Counted from the first letter of the stretch, positions 1-7,905 are shown. The stretch is 64,000 bases of DNA from VXYL01 sp965116935 (GCA_965116935.1 OZ220737.1:2542001-2606000), one strand, 5' to 3'. Numbers and translations: made by a program. The notes: a model not told the origin generated them from the letters alone.

Positions 1-114
1 CGGGAGCCAGCTACAGATCGCCTCCACAAGGCGACGGCGGTCGTTGGCGTTGATCTTCTGGAGTGCCTTCGCGGCGCTCCCTTTAATCGTGACCGAGTAG
101 ATCGCGTCTGACAT
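1..114 (-). CDS. RelE/ParE-family toxin, N-terminal part only (cut by window edge)
   Basis: Thirty-eight codons are visible before the window ends, beginning MSDAIYSVTIKGSAAKALQK and continuing with INANDRRRLVEAI. This is the usual start of RelE/ParE-type toxins: a first beta strand (YSVTI) followed by a helix rich in Ala and Lys. RelE members cleave mRNA in the ribosome and ParE members poison gyrase; the catalytic C-terminus is outside the window, so the two cannot be separated. The ATG lies 32 bases inside the end of the upstream antitoxin gene, in another frame, which is the typical translational coupling of such pairs. The gene is 3'-truncated by the window only; nothing suggests it is broken. 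Confidence 0.7.
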   Translation of the reverse strand, partial: MSDAIYSVTIKGSAAKALQKINANDRRRLVEAICSWLP

Positions 115-304
115 CCTGCCAGTCCAGCACCGGGTCCGCTGGATCGTTGATGCGATCTAGCGCCAAGCGAAGGTCCTCGAAATCGTCGAGGTAGTACTCG
201 AGTGCCTGCCGGAGCACGTGCGCCCGCGAACGGTTCAGCCCACTCGCGGCAGCGTCGGCCCTCGCCACGAGGTCGTCCGGAAGCCTAATGGTGAGCTGCG
301 CCAT
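83..304 (-). CDS. Ribbon-helix-helix antitoxin (CopG/RelB-like)
   Basis: A 73-residue protein starting MAQLTIRLPDDLVARADAAA. The beta strand LTIRLPDDL followed by two helices (ADAAASGLNRSRAHVLRQAL) is the ribbon-helix-helix fold used by small antitoxins to bind their own operator as dimers. The acidic C-terminal part (about residues 38–73, YLDDFEDLRLALDRI) should wrap the toxin. I prefer the start at 304 because the fold begins there; the frame stays open upstream to 355 but that extension (MKSSTRFGVEPRQRGSS) is basic and unlike the family. It overlaps the RelE-like toxin by 32 bases, and the pair probably represses its own promoter. Assignment as the antitoxin of that toxin is from fold and context. 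Confidence 0.75.
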   Translation of the reverse strand: MAQLTIRLPDDLVARADAAASGLNRSRAHVLRQALEYYLDDFEDLRLALDRINDPADPVLDWQDVRRDLLGHD

Positions 305-528
305 GCTGCTGCCTCTCTGACGGGGTTCGACTCCAAACCGTGTTGAGGACTTCACATGAAGTCAAGCAGCTTGTGGGGTATTCCGGTCTTGAGCTGACCG
401 CCGCGTGACGAGGGATCTGTGAGATGCCTTGGTGTCGCGGGTGGTGACCGACACCAAACTGCGGTCATTGAGGCGATTGGGTCGCCGAATCAAATCAAAA
501 GCGGCGTTCTTTTGAGGCGATTCGGGCG

Positions 529-534
529 TAGAAT
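529..534 (+). promoter_or_regulatory. Possible -10 element for the Fic gene
   Basis: TAGAAT, a five-of-six match to the consensus -10 hexamer, ends eight bases before the ATG at 543, so the transcript would be leaderless or nearly so. No convincing -35 lies at the normal distance (GTTCTT at 506–511 is poor). The same CGTAGAAT string precedes the acyl-CoA dehydrogenase and zipA genes. Confidence 0.35.
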
Positions 535-542
535 CTCCTCAC

Positions 543-1697
543 ATGTGGGTATGGCAGCATCCCAACTGGCCGAACTTCACGTTCGACCCAGCGGCGTTCG
601 CGGGGCGCGTCGAGGCGTTCCATCGTGCGGCCGAACGCCTTTCCGGGCGCTTCGAGGCACTGTCCGACGCGTACCAGACCGATGCGCAAGTCGCTTTGAT
701 GCTCTCCGAAGTGATCGCGACGAGTGCAATCGAGGGCGAGAACCTAGATCGCGATTCGGTGCGTTCCTCCCTGCTCAGGCACTTCGGCGAGGTCGTCGGC
801 CGCCACCAGCACGATGATCGGGCTGCGGGTGCCACCGAGTTGATTGTCGACGTGCGCAGTCACTGGAATCGGCCGTTGTCGCACGAGACGCTGGGCCATT
901 GGCAATCGCTGGTTGTGGTCCACCGAATCACCAGCACGATCATGCGCGGGGCCTACCGCAACCACGCCGAATCCATGCAGATCGTCAGTGGTCGTTACGT
1001 TGGCCGAGCGCGCAGAGTCCATTACGAGGCACCGCCTTCCGCCGACGTACCCGGCGAGATGGCGCGGTTCTTGGACTGGTACAACGGCGACAGCAAACAC
1101 CTCGCAGGACCGATTCGCGCAGCCGTTGCTCATGTCTGGTTCGAGGAAATCCATCCATTCGAGGACGGTAACGGAAGGGTGGGGCGTGCGATTTCAGACC
1201 ATGCCCTATCCCAGTCTCTGGGCCGACCGACGCTCGCGTGCCTAGCCACCGCCATTGACGCGGACCGAGACGGCTACTACGACGCACTCGAGGCGGTCGG
1301 CCGCGGCAATCTAGACCTTCGCGCGTTCCTTGACTACTTCACCGCTGCCATCGTCCATGCACAGGAGATCGCGTTGGCAGAGGTAGGGTTCGTTCTCGGC
1401 AGGACGCGGTTCCACGACCGCTACGACGGACGCTTGAACGAGCGTCAACGCAAAGTGATTGCGCGTGTTTTCGCGGAGGGACGGGCCGGATTCGCCGGCG
1501 GGCTGTCGGCGAAAAACTACGTATCCATCGCCAAATGCGCACCAGCGACTGCAACCCGAGACTTGGCCGCACTACGCGACATGGGCGCGCTCGTTGCCCA
1601 CGGGAAGGGGCGCGGAGTCCGCTACGAGATTTCCTGCCCGGCCCCCGCGCTGGACATGCCGGGTCAGGCGGCCCCCAACAGGACGGACCGCGAGTAG
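543..1697 (+). CDS. Fic family protein (AMPylating enzyme) with DUF4172-type N-terminus
   Basis: A 384-residue Fic-domain protein. The catalytic loop HPFEDGNGR is complete at residues 204–212, with the histidine that activates the target hydroxyl and the acidic/glycine residues that hold Mg-ATP, so transfer of AMP (or another nucleotide) to a protein is expected. The self-inhibitory helix motif TSAIEG sits N-terminal to the Fic core at residues 60–65, making this a class II Fic protein in which the Glu blocks ATP until it is displaced. The N-terminus (WVWQHPNWPNFTFD) is like DUF4172, and the C-terminal 90 residues look like a winged helix (KNYVSIAKCAPATATRDLAALRDMG). It stands alone with no separate antitoxin. 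Target unknown. Confidence 0.9.
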   Translation: MWVWQHPNWPNFTFDPAAFAGRVEAFHRAAERLSGRFEALSDAYQTDAQVALMLSEVIATSAIEGENLDRDSVRSSLLRHFGEVVGRHQHDDRAAGATELIVDVRSHWNRPLSHETLGHWQSLVVVHRITSTIMRGAYRNHAESMQIVSGRYVGRARRVHYEAPPSADVPGEMARFLDWYNGDSKHLAGPIRAAVAHVWFEEIHPFEDGNGRVGRAISDHALSQSLGRPTLACLATAIDADRDGYYDALEAVGRGNLDLRAFLDYFTAAIVHAQEIALAEVGFVLGRTRFHDRYDGRLNERQRKVIARVFAEGRAGFAGGLSAKNYVSIAKCAPATATRDLAALRDMGALVAHGKGRGVRYEISCPAPALDMPGQAAPNRTDRE

Positions 1698-1745
1698 CGA
1701 GTAGGGGCTCTTGCGGCCCCCGCCACAAGGGTCCGTCTCTTAGGG

Positions 1746-1904
1746 GTTACCGTTCGTAGAAGTCGGCACCGTGGGCGGTGGTCGGCGCCGTTCGTCATGC
1801 GCAGCAACCCCTTTTGGCGGTTGGTCATGCCTGCGAGCCATTCTTCGCGGAAGCCGTCGTGGGGGTCGCATTGGAAGCGTAGCCAGACGCCGTTGCGGTA
1901 GTGG
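1746..1904 (-). pseudogene. Vestige of a phytanoyl-CoA dioxygenase 3' end
   Basis: This stretch matches the 3' end of the intact PhyH gene at 4002–4159 in the same orientation, with about 13 mismatches and one extra base in 159, roughly 91% identity by eye. It would encode the tail beginning HYRNGVWLRFQCDPHDGFRE and reach the same TAA stop, but an extra G in the GGGCGG near 1774 breaks the frame. Homology ends sharply at the GTGG at 1901–1904; no other part of a PhyH gene lies upstream. The DUF2059 gene and the ParS–RES pair lie between the vestige and the intact copy, so this is either the scar of a lost paralogue or of a duplication that accompanied their arrival. Confidence 0.75.
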
Positions 1905-2108
1905 ATTCGTCCACGTCGCCTACGAGACCGGCGCGCGAGACCTTATGGTGGATTGATCCACCCGCCTTCCCAACGCCCCGACGGGAGCCAACTTGGCGGA
2001 GGTTTGCGGCACAACATCCGAAACGCGAGCCGAGGTGTGATACACGATGGGACGGCATGTACCCGCCGCCTCGTACAATCGCCATTCGGGCATATTGGAG
2101 AACGGCAG

Positions 2109-2612
2109 TTGAACAGGCGTTGGCAGCCTCGCGTGGTATGCGTATTGGTTCCTCTGGCGACGTACGCGGGCGGCGTCGTAGCGGATGAGCAGGCGGTTCC
2201 GTCGGAACTGGAGGCCGACATCGAACGGCTCATGGAAGTGACCAAGGCTGCCGACATGGGGCGCCAGTTCGGCGACCTGATGGCTCAGCAAATGGTGCAG
2301 CTGACCGGGGTGGATACCCCGGAGTCCGTGGCCAGATGCCGTGTCATCGCCGCAGAGACCATCACGGAGTTGCTGTCAGACGGCAGCCTTCTCGACGAAA
2401 TCATCCCGATCTATGCGCGGCACTTCACTCACCAGGACGTCCTCGACATGATCGCCTTCTACGAGACGCCGCTTGGCCGAAAGACGCTCGAGGTCACGCC
2501 GAAAATCATGCAAGAGAGCATGCAACTCGGTCAGCAATGGGCGCTCCGCGTCATGCCCGGCGTTCAGGAGAAGGTAACGGCACGCCTGAAGGCGGAGGGC
2601 CTCATCGACTAG
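2109..2612 (+). CDS. DUF2059 family secreted protein
   Basis: About 167 residues. I place the start at the TTG at 2109 because GGAG lies eight bases upstream (2097–2100) and a signal peptide then follows at once: basic NRRWQPR, hydrophobic VVCVLVPLATYAGGVV, and a likely cleavage before DEQ. The frame is open back to 1953 but that part is not protein-like. The mature part has the DUF2059 pattern: an N-terminal helix pair, then ARHFTHQDVLDMIAFYETPLGRKTLEVTPKIMQE, where the phrase for a helix that 'eats' a short tail (FYETPLGRK) is the family hallmark. DUF2059 proteins are periplasmic, of unknown function. It lies upstream of, and separate from, the ParS–RES pair. Confidence 0.8.
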   Translation: MNRRWQPRVVCVLVPLATYAGGVVADEQAVPSELEADIERLMEVTKAADMGRQFGDLMAQQMVQLTGVDTPESVARCRVIAAETITELLSDGSLLDEIIPIYARHFTHQDVLDMIAFYETPLGRKTLEVTPKIMQESMQLGQQWALRVMPGVQEKVTARLKAEGLID

Positions 2613-2649
2613 CTGAGCCGCTTCTGAAGCGGTTGAGCCCGCCCACCGA

Positions 2650-2678
2650 TTGCCACCTCGGGCACTTTCGTATACTAT
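2650..2678 (+). promoter_or_regulatory. Likely promoter of the ParS–RES operon
   Basis: TTGCCA (2650–2655) and, 17 bases on, TACTAT (2673–2678) make a sigma-70-like promoter; TATACT at 2671–2676 is a closer -10 with a 15-base spacer. The gene start at 2711/2717 follows with an AGGAG at 2696–2700. Placement fits an autoregulated toxin–antitoxin operon. Confidence 0.45.
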
Positions 2679-2710
2679 CGGCAGAACAAAACGGTAGGAG
2701 ACATGGGCGG

Positions 2711-3289
2711 GTGGCTATGCGTCAGGACGTAAGTCTTACCGAGCAGCGCTACTTCCACCTGTATGGGCTGAAGTCCGTGGCGCCGGAGACGTTGAACTAT
2801 GCGTTGGAGGAGGCGATCAACGAACTCGAAATGGCCTTGTATGGGCCGAGTCGTACCGAGCTGACCGATGCGGAGATCGCCATGTTGGAACGGGCGGGTG
2901 TCGATATCGACGAACGGCCCGACGACACGGATCCGATGCTCGACTACGCCGTCGAGTTCGCTGCGATCCGGGCGACGAGCCTCACCCCGGCGACGGTTGC
3001 CGAGAGGCTCGGCGTCACGCCGGTGCGTATTCGGCAGATGATACGTGATGGAAACCTCTACGCGATGCGAATCGAGGGGCGCCTTCACCTACCGAGCTTT
3101 CAGTTGACCGCTCGGGCGCTCGTACCCAACATCGGCCGCGTGAATCAGGAAATCACCGATCTCGACCCAGTTTCGGCGCAGCGCTGGCTTACGACCGCCG
3201 ATCCCGATCTGGAAGACTTCACGCCGCTCAACTGGCTCAAGGCCGGGCGGGATGTCGGCGCGGTGCTCAAGGTGGTGCCCGAACGCTAG
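2711..3289 (+). CDS. Antitoxin of the Xre/MbcA/ParS type with internal HTH
   Basis: About 192 residues. The start is GTG 2711 (AGGAG ten bases upstream) or ATG 2717, giving MRQDVSLTEQRYFHLYGLK. A helical, acidic N-terminal region (to about residue 95) is followed by a helix-turn-helix of excisionase type (TPATVAERLGVTPVRIRQMI, residues about 105–124). The C-terminal 45 residues (SAQRWLTTADPDLEDFTPLNWLKAG) match the ParS/MbcA toxin-binding domain (DUF2384), which blocks the active site of RES toxins. The RES toxin gene starts 14 bases downstream. The acidic N-terminal extension is longer than in most ParS antitoxins. Function as antitoxin is inferred from the C-terminus and the neighbour. Confidence 0.78.
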   Translation: MAMRQDVSLTEQRYFHLYGLKSVAPETLNYALEEAINELEMALYGPSRTELTDAEIAMLERAGVDIDERPDDTDPMLDYAVEFAAIRATSLTPATVAERLGVTPVRIRQMIRDGNLYAMRIEGRLHLPSFQLTARALVPNIGRVNQEITDLDPVSAQRWLTTADPDLEDFTPLNWLKAGRDVGAVLKVVPER

Positions 3290-3303
3290 TCATTGGTGCA
3301 CCA

Positions 3304-3933
3304 GTGGCAAAGGTCCCACTACATCCGAATGACGACAGGCTCCATTCGACAGACGCCGAATGGCGCGTGGTCGAGCCCGGCGACGAACTATGGCGAGTGT
3401 ACTTCCGTAGCGGCGAGCACCCGTCTCGCTGGAATCAGTTCCGCAGCTTCGGCCCAACCGACGCTCGGTTCGACCACCAAGTGGAAGGGCAGCCGGAGGC
3501 TGGGCGCTCCGTGATGTATCTGGCGGCCAGTCCCGTGACCTGCTTGGCCGAGGTCTTCCAGAAAACGCGCACCATCCATCGGACACGCCGGATGCCGGCA
3601 TTGGTGGGCTTCCGAGTGACCTCCCCGCTCAAGCTTTTGGACCTCACCGGCGCATTCCCGACGCGGATCGGTGCGTCTATGGGGTTGATGTCCGGTGCGC
3701 GATCGGTGAGCAGGAGTTGGGCTAGAGGACTGTACAGCGCGTTCCCCCAGGCCCACGGCTTTGCCTACCCTTCCTCCATGCACGGCAACGCCGTTGCAAT
3801 CGTGCTGAATGATCGGGCCGACAGGGTGGAGGCCCTGCCGAGCTCGCCCGGGTTCCACAAGGCGCTGGCTGACGCGAGCATGATGACTCTGTTGAAGAAT
3901 GCTGGTCGGGAGCTCGGCTACCTGGTTCGTTAG
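3304..3933 (+). CDS. RES-domain toxin (NAD+-degrading family)
   Basis: A 209-residue RES-domain protein starting at GTG 3304. RES toxins (for example MbcT and ParT) consume NAD+ or ADP-ribosylate a target. The three residues naming the family are present in context: Arg31 in LWRVYF, Glu83 in SPVTCLAEVFQ, and Ser in GFAYPSSMHGNAVAIVL. The NQFRSFGPTDARFDH stretch is also typical. It follows the ParS-like antitoxin by 14 bases and runs towards the PhyH gene at 4003, with which it is convergent. Length and motifs are complete, so the toxin appears active. The nicotinamide dinucleotide activity is family knowledge and is not proven for this member. Confidence 0.88.
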   Translation: MAKVPLHPNDDRLHSTDAEWRVVEPGDELWRVYFRSGEHPSRWNQFRSFGPTDARFDHQVEGQPEAGRSVMYLAASPVTCLAEVFQKTRTIHRTRRMPALVGFRVTSPLKLLDLTGAFPTRIGASMGLMSGARSVSRSWARGLYSAFPQAHGFAYPSSMHGNAVAIVLNDRADRVEALPSSPGFHKALADASMMTLLKNAGRELGYLVR

Positions 3934-4002
3934 CAGTCTGTTGGACTTTGCGTCCCTACGACGCGGACAGCGGCGTGGTGAAGAGGAGCGACAGGCTGCT
4001 CG

Positions 4003-4749
4003 TTACCGTTCGTAGAAGTCCGCGCCGTGGCGGTGGTCGACGCCGTTGGTCATTCGCAGCAACTCCTTTTGGCGGGTGGTCATGTCCGCGAGCCACTCTT
4101 CGCGGAAGCCGTCGTGGGGGTCGCATTGGAAGCGCAGCCAGAGGCTGTTGCGGTAGTGGCCGAACATGGCGGCGCGTGGTTCGTTGCCGTGGTTGGCGCC
4201 GCCGCCGTGCCAGGTTTGGCCGTGGAAGACGACGACCGAGCCGGCCGGCACCTCCGGCTGCATTTCGTGAGGGAGCGAAAGGCCCGGCGGCGGGTGCCGG
4301 AGAGGGCTTTGGTGGCTGCCGGGCACGAGGCGGGTGCCGCCGTTGTCGGGGTTGAGGTCCGACAGCGCCCACACGGTGTTCATCATCAGCGGGGCATTGT
4401 CGCCGTGGCGAAGCATGTCGAGTGGCACATCGCCGTGCAGTCCCTGGTGACCGTCGCCGGGTCGCACCACCCGGGCATTCAGTGAACCGAGGATCAAGTT
4501 GGATCCCATCACCGCCTCGATGTACGGCAGCACGGCTGGGTGGTCAATGACGGGCAGGAACATCGGATCGAGGGTCACCAGATTCGCAAGGTGGCGAGCC
4601 GTGCCTCGGTAGTTGTGCTCGACGCCGATGCGTGGGGCGTGGTCGATCACGAAGTCACGCATCTGGGCCGCGGTGGACTTGTCGAGCACGTCGTGGATGA
4701 TGGTGAAGCCCCACACGCGCAGTTCCGCAATGCGTTCCTCGTCGATCAC
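4003..4749 (-). CDS. Phytanoyl-CoA dioxygenase (PhyH) family oxygenase
   Basis: A 248-residue Fe(II)/2-oxoglutarate oxygenase of the PhyH family, complete. Iron ligands are visible: His105 and Asp107 in LHGDV and His181 in QTWHGGGAN, with Arg192 placed to bind 2-oxoglutarate. The start is GTG at 4749, one base after the TAG of the upstream PhyH gene, so the two are translationally linked. The amidohydrolase gene lies further upstream on the same strand, forming a three-gene unit. Bacterial PhyH proteins hydroxylate varied small molecules (fatty acyl-CoA, ectoine, natural products), and the substrate here cannot be read from sequence. A 3'-end relic of a close copy lies at 1746–1904. Confidence 0.87.
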   Translation of the reverse strand: MIDEERIAELRVWGFTIIHDVLDKSTAAQMRDFVIDHAPRIGVEHNYRGTARHLANLVTLDPMFLPVIDHPAVLPYIEAVMGSNLILGSLNARVVRPGDGHQGLHGDVPLDMLRHGDNAPLMMNTVWALSDLNPDNGGTRLVPGSHQSPLRHPPPGLSLPHEMQPEVPAGSVVVFHGQTWHGGGANHGNEPRAAMFGHYRNSLWLRFQCDPHDGFREEWLADMTTRQKELLRMTNGVDHRHGADFYER

Positions 4750-4750
4750 C

Positions 4751-5686
4751 CTAGAGCTCCGATCGGTCGGCTAGCTGGTTGCGGGCACTTCCAGCGGGCA
4801 AGGCTTGCGGTTTCGGACGGGCCATAGGCGGCATGTCCGGGGCGTTGATGTCGTAGCCGAAGGACACTCGGTCCAGCATGTCGAGGGGGTCGCGTAGGTC
4901 CACCATGCCCGGGCCGGCGACGGACCGGCCTGGCTGGTAGCCGAGCACGCGTTGCAGGCGCTTCGGCATCTTTGCCACTTCCTCGCGGGGGACGCCGACG
5001 TATTGGTTCTCCTGTTGGCGCAGGTACGCGAGGTTGAAGTTGATGTCCACGGCCAGGCGGCTTTGGTCGGCTGTGGTGTTGGCGCCGCCGCCGTGCCACA
5101 TGGCGCCGGTCCAGGCGAGCAGGGAGCCGGCCGGCATTTCCACCTGGATGGGCTCGATGTCCGGCGGCTGGCGCACGGGCTGGTCGTGCCATTTGTGCGA
5201 ACCGGGCACGAGCATGGTGGCGCCGTTTGCCTTGGTGAAGTCTTCCACGGCGATGACAGCGTTGAGCACGAACGGCGGATGTGGACGAGGCACAGGCCAC
5301 AGGCCGTCGTCCTGATGCAGCCCTTGCGCCTTGGCGCCCGGCAGCAGGTCGAACATGACCACGACGGAGACTTGGATCTGGTAGCCGAGGACGCCCTGTG
5401 CCAACGCCAGCAGGCGCGGATCGCAAACCAAGTCGTCCACGCAGCGGGTCTTGGCGAGCAGGTTGTGGGCGCGCACGGTGTGGCCGTCGCCCATCAGTTC
5501 GCGGATGGGGTTGACGTCGCGCCTGAGGTCTTTGCCCAGGCGTTCCACACGCTCTGCGTCGAGCCAGTCGGGCACCACCACAAAGCCCTGCTCCTCCACC
5601 TCCGCCAGCCATGACGCGAGGCCCGGCACGGCAAACGTCTCGCCGTAGATTTCGACCTCCTCGGCGGAAGCTGGATCGGCATTCAT
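4751..5686 (-). CDS. Phytanoyl-CoA dioxygenase (PhyH) family oxygenase
   Basis: A 311-residue PhyH protein. I chose the ATG at 5686 (MNADPASAEEVEIYG) because GGAG lies six bases upstream; the frame extends to 5740. Iron ligands are His124 and Asp126 in GLHQDDG and His198 in AMWHGGGAN, with Arg210 for 2-oxoglutarate. It shares only the fold-level pattern with its neighbour at 4003, so the two are not a recent duplication. Its stop abuts the next gene. Paired PhyH genes behind an amidohydrolase suggest a short oxidative degradation route: hydroxylation by the oxygenases and hydrolysis of a lactone or related ring. That route is inference; the substrate is unknown. Confidence 0.87.
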   Translation of the reverse strand: MNADPASAEEVEIYGETFAVPGLASWLAEVEEQGFVVVPDWLDAERVERLGKDLRRDVNPIRELMGDGHTVRAHNLLAKTRCVDDLVCDPRLLALAQGVLGYQIQVSVVVMFDLLPGAKAQGLHQDDGLWPVPRPHPPFVLNAVIAVEDFTKANGATMLVPGSHKWHDQPVRQPPDIEPIQVEMPAGSLLAWTGAMWHGGGANTTADQSRLAVDINFNLAYLRQQENQYVGVPREEVAKMPKRLQRVLGYQPGRSVAGPGMVDLRDPLDMLDRVSFGYDINAPDMPPMARPKPQALPAGSARNQLADRSEL

Positions 5687-5705
5687 CTCGGTCTCCGTTG
5701 GCGGG

Positions 5706-6734
5706 TTAGCGGAGCAAGTACGTGCGTGTTGCCGTGTCATGGAAGAGCGCCGCCTTTTCGGTGTCCGAGCAGCCGGCGGCGATTTTCTTGAACGAGTTCC
5801 ACAGCACGCGGTAGCTGCAGCTCACCTTGTCCACCGGGAAGTTGCTTTCGAACATGCAGCGGTCCGCGCCGAAGCAGTCGATCATGTGCAGGTGGTAGTC
5901 GCGAGTGGCGGCCACGAGTTCGTCCGACGTAGCCGGGCGTTCGCGCTTGTGGAAGCCGAAGCCGTTGATGGCCATGACCAGGCCGCCGAGCTTGGCGACG
6001 ACGTTTTCGCAAGTTGCGAGCTCCGCCACGTCCTGCTTCCACTGGGCGAAGATCTCTGCCTGCTTGCCTTCATACGGGCCAATGCCGAGCGGGCCGCCGA
6101 AGTGGTCGAAGATGATGGGCTGGTCGGGGAAGGCACGTGCCAAGTCGGTGACTTCCGCGATCTGCGGGTGGTAGAGCCAGGCGTCGAAGGTCATCCCGCG
6201 CTTGCCGAGTTCGGCGAAGCCCTCGCGGAACTTGGGTGTGGCCAGCATCCCTTCGGTGGGAGCGGTGTGCGAGTTGCGGACATCGTCGCTCGTGTCCCAG
6301 CCGGCGGCGTGGCGGATGCCGGAGAAGCGGTCCGTGACGTGGTCGTGGGCGTCGAGCACGTCGCCAACCGCCGAACCCAAGTTCAGGTCCGCAAAGCCCA
6401 CGATGCTGGCGCAGGCTCTCGCATCGCCATAGCCGCCCGACGCGCTCATCGCCGCGATGCCGTTGACGAACTCCGTTTCCCCCACCGGCCTCATGGCTTC
6501 GGCGCCGTCGGCGCGGTACATGGAGGCGCATTCCATGAACACGGTCGAAACCACGTTGTGGCCGCTGCCGATGTCGGCGAGCAGCTCATCGAGCAGGTAG
6601 CGACTGCCGGGATGATCCCAAAGGTGGTGGTGCGGGTCGCAGATCGGCAACTCGGGCTCGATCACCTCCTCGTCCACCTGCGCGAGCCACTCGTCCCGTT
6701 CCATCGTCACGAACCCCGGCGTCTTGTCACTCAT
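5706..6734 (-). CDS. Amidohydrolase family 2 (metal-dependent lactonase-like hydrolase)
   Basis: About 342 residues, starting MSDKTPGFVTMERDEW. The family-2 amidohydrolase barrel is shown by the metal-binding ICDPHHHLWDHPGSRYLL near the N-terminus, by IIFDHFGGP in the middle and by the C-terminal MFESNFPVDK, which supplies the catalytic Asp-equivalent region. Relatives include 2-pyrone-4,6-dicarboxylate lactonase and L-rhamnonolactonase, so hydrolysis of a sugar or aromatic lactone is the likely reaction. The ATG at 6734 is six bases after a TATAGT -10, giving a leaderless message. The two PhyH genes follow on the same strand after a 19-base gap. The SDR gene on the other strand starts only 50 bases away. 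Confidence 0.82.
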   Translation of the reverse strand: MSDKTPGFVTMERDEWLAQVDEEVIEPELPICDPHHHLWDHPGSRYLLDELLADIGSGHNVVSTVFMECASMYRADGAEAMRPVGETEFVNGIAAMSASGGYGDARACASIVGFADLNLGSAVGDVLDAHDHVTDRFSGIRHAAGWDTSDDVRNSHTAPTEGMLATPKFREGFAELGKRGMTFDAWLYHPQIAEVTDLARAFPDQPIIFDHFGGPLGIGPYEGKQAEIFAQWKQDVAELATCENVVAKLGGLVMAINGFGFHKRERPATSDELVAATRDYHLHMIDCFGADRCMFESNFPVDKVSCSYRVLWNSFKKIAAGCSDTEKAALFHDTATRTYLLR

Positions 6735-6740
6735 CCGATT

Positions 6741-6746
6741 ACTATA
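6741..6746 (-). promoter_or_regulatory. -10 element of a likely leaderless promoter for the amidohydrolase unit
   Basis: On the minus strand this reads TATAGT, five of six to consensus, and six bases (AATCGG) separate it from the ATG at 6734. Transcription would begin at or next to the start codon. The whole divergent region (6735–6784) is only 50 bases, so the opposite gene's promoter must overlap it. Confidence 0.45.
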
Positions 6747-6784
6747 CAAGCGACAGCCAACGACGACTCTCAGGAGACCCCCAC

Positions 6785-7870
6785 ATGCCTTCCGTCGCTG
6801 CATCCGATGGCCCCGTCGCCGTCACCGGCGCGTCCGGCTACATCGGCGCGCACACCGTCATTGCCCTCATGAAGCGAGGCTACGACGTTCGCGCCTGCCT
6901 CACGGACACGTCGAATCCCGACAAGACGGAGTTTCTGCTCGCCTTGAACGAAGAACATCCCGGCAACGTCTCATTGCATCAGGCCAACCTGCTTGAGGAA
7001 GGCTCATACGACGCGCCGTTTCGGGATTGCAGCGCCGTGCTGCATGTGGGCACGCCCATGGGCTACGGCGGCGTCAACAACCCGCAACAGGTGTATGACG
7101 GGGCGATCGGCGGCGTGCACAACATCATCGGTTCGGTGCAGCGGGCCGGCACGGTGAAGCGGCTCGTCTACACGAGCTCCTTCGCCGCCATCGGCCATCC
7201 CTCGCCGCCTGGGCATCGCTACACGGAGGACGACTGGGCCAGCGACAACCGCGACGAAGACGCCAACTGGAACACCGACAATCTGGTCGAGAAGGGCGAA
7301 GTCGGCTACTCCATGGCGAAGGTGGAGTGCGAGCGGCTGGTGACGCGGCTGGCGGAGGAGGATGGCCGCTTCGACGCCATCTCCGTCTGCCCATGCGTGG
7401 TGCTCGGGCCGCTCTTGAGTCCGGTGCATGAGTTGCGCGGCTCGTGGCAGTTCTTCCTGGGGCGGATGCTGGCCGGCAAGCCGTGCGGGCGCGGCTGGCA
7501 AGCGCTTTGGAACATCGTCGATGTGCGCGACGTGGGCGAATCCGAGGCGTTGATGATCGAGAGCGATGTGTGCGGCAACGGCTCCCGCTACATGCTCTGC
7601 GCCACGGACGATTCCGGCGAGATCACCGCTATGCAACTGCACGATCACCTGCAGGCGCTGTTTCCGCACATCGACGTCGGCGGCGTGCTGCCGGAGTACG
7701 AGGCGATGGTGGAGAAATACGGGGCTCCCTACGATGCGCCAAGGGCCCATTGCGACAAGGCGCGGGGCGAGTTGGGGCTCGAAACCCACGCCATCGAAGA
7801 CACCTTGCGCACGACAGGGGAGACGATGATCGAGCTGGGCCTTGTCGAGCCGAAGCTGAAGACCGCCTGA
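6785..7870 (+). CDS. Extended SDR oxidoreductase (dihydroflavonol/cinnamoyl-CoA reductase type)
   Basis: A 361-residue NAD(P)-dependent extended short-chain dehydrogenase. The dinucleotide-binding loop is VTGASGYIGAHTV near residue 13, a catalytic serine lies in LVYTSSFAAIG, and the YSMAKVECE motif provides Tyr and Lys. The arrangement resembles plant dihydroflavonol 4-reductase, cinnamoyl-CoA reductase and bacterial methylglyoxal/aldehyde reductases. It is transcribed away from the amidohydrolase–PhyH unit and followed after 35 bases by a ferredoxin, so it probably shares an operon with that gene. A reductive step on a carbonyl intermediate of the same pathway is a reasonable inference; the substrate is unknown. 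Confidence 0.85.
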   Translation: MPSVAASDGPVAVTGASGYIGAHTVIALMKRGYDVRACLTDTSNPDKTEFLLALNEEHPGNVSLHQANLLEEGSYDAPFRDCSAVLHVGTPMGYGGVNNPQQVYDGAIGGVHNIIGSVQRAGTVKRLVYTSSFAAIGHPSPPGHRYTEDDWASDNRDEDANWNTDNLVEKGEVGYSMAKVECERLVTRLAEEDGRFDAISVCPCVVLGPLLSPVHELRGSWQFFLGRMLAGKPCGRGWQALWNIVDVRDVGESEALMIESDVCGNGSRYMLCATDDSGEITAMQLHDHLQALFPHIDVGGVLPEYEAMVEKYGAPYDAPRAHCDKARGELGLETHAIEDTLRTTGETMIELGLVEPKLKTA

Positions 7871-7905
7871 GGGCTTTCGGCCAAGGTCATAGGAAGAGCA
7901 CACCC

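Noticed and set aside
1953..2108. Extending the DUF2059 protein upstream to 1953
   Set aside because: The upstream part lacks a ribosome-binding site and is not protein-like, while TTG 2109 has GGAG at eight bases and starts a signal peptide.
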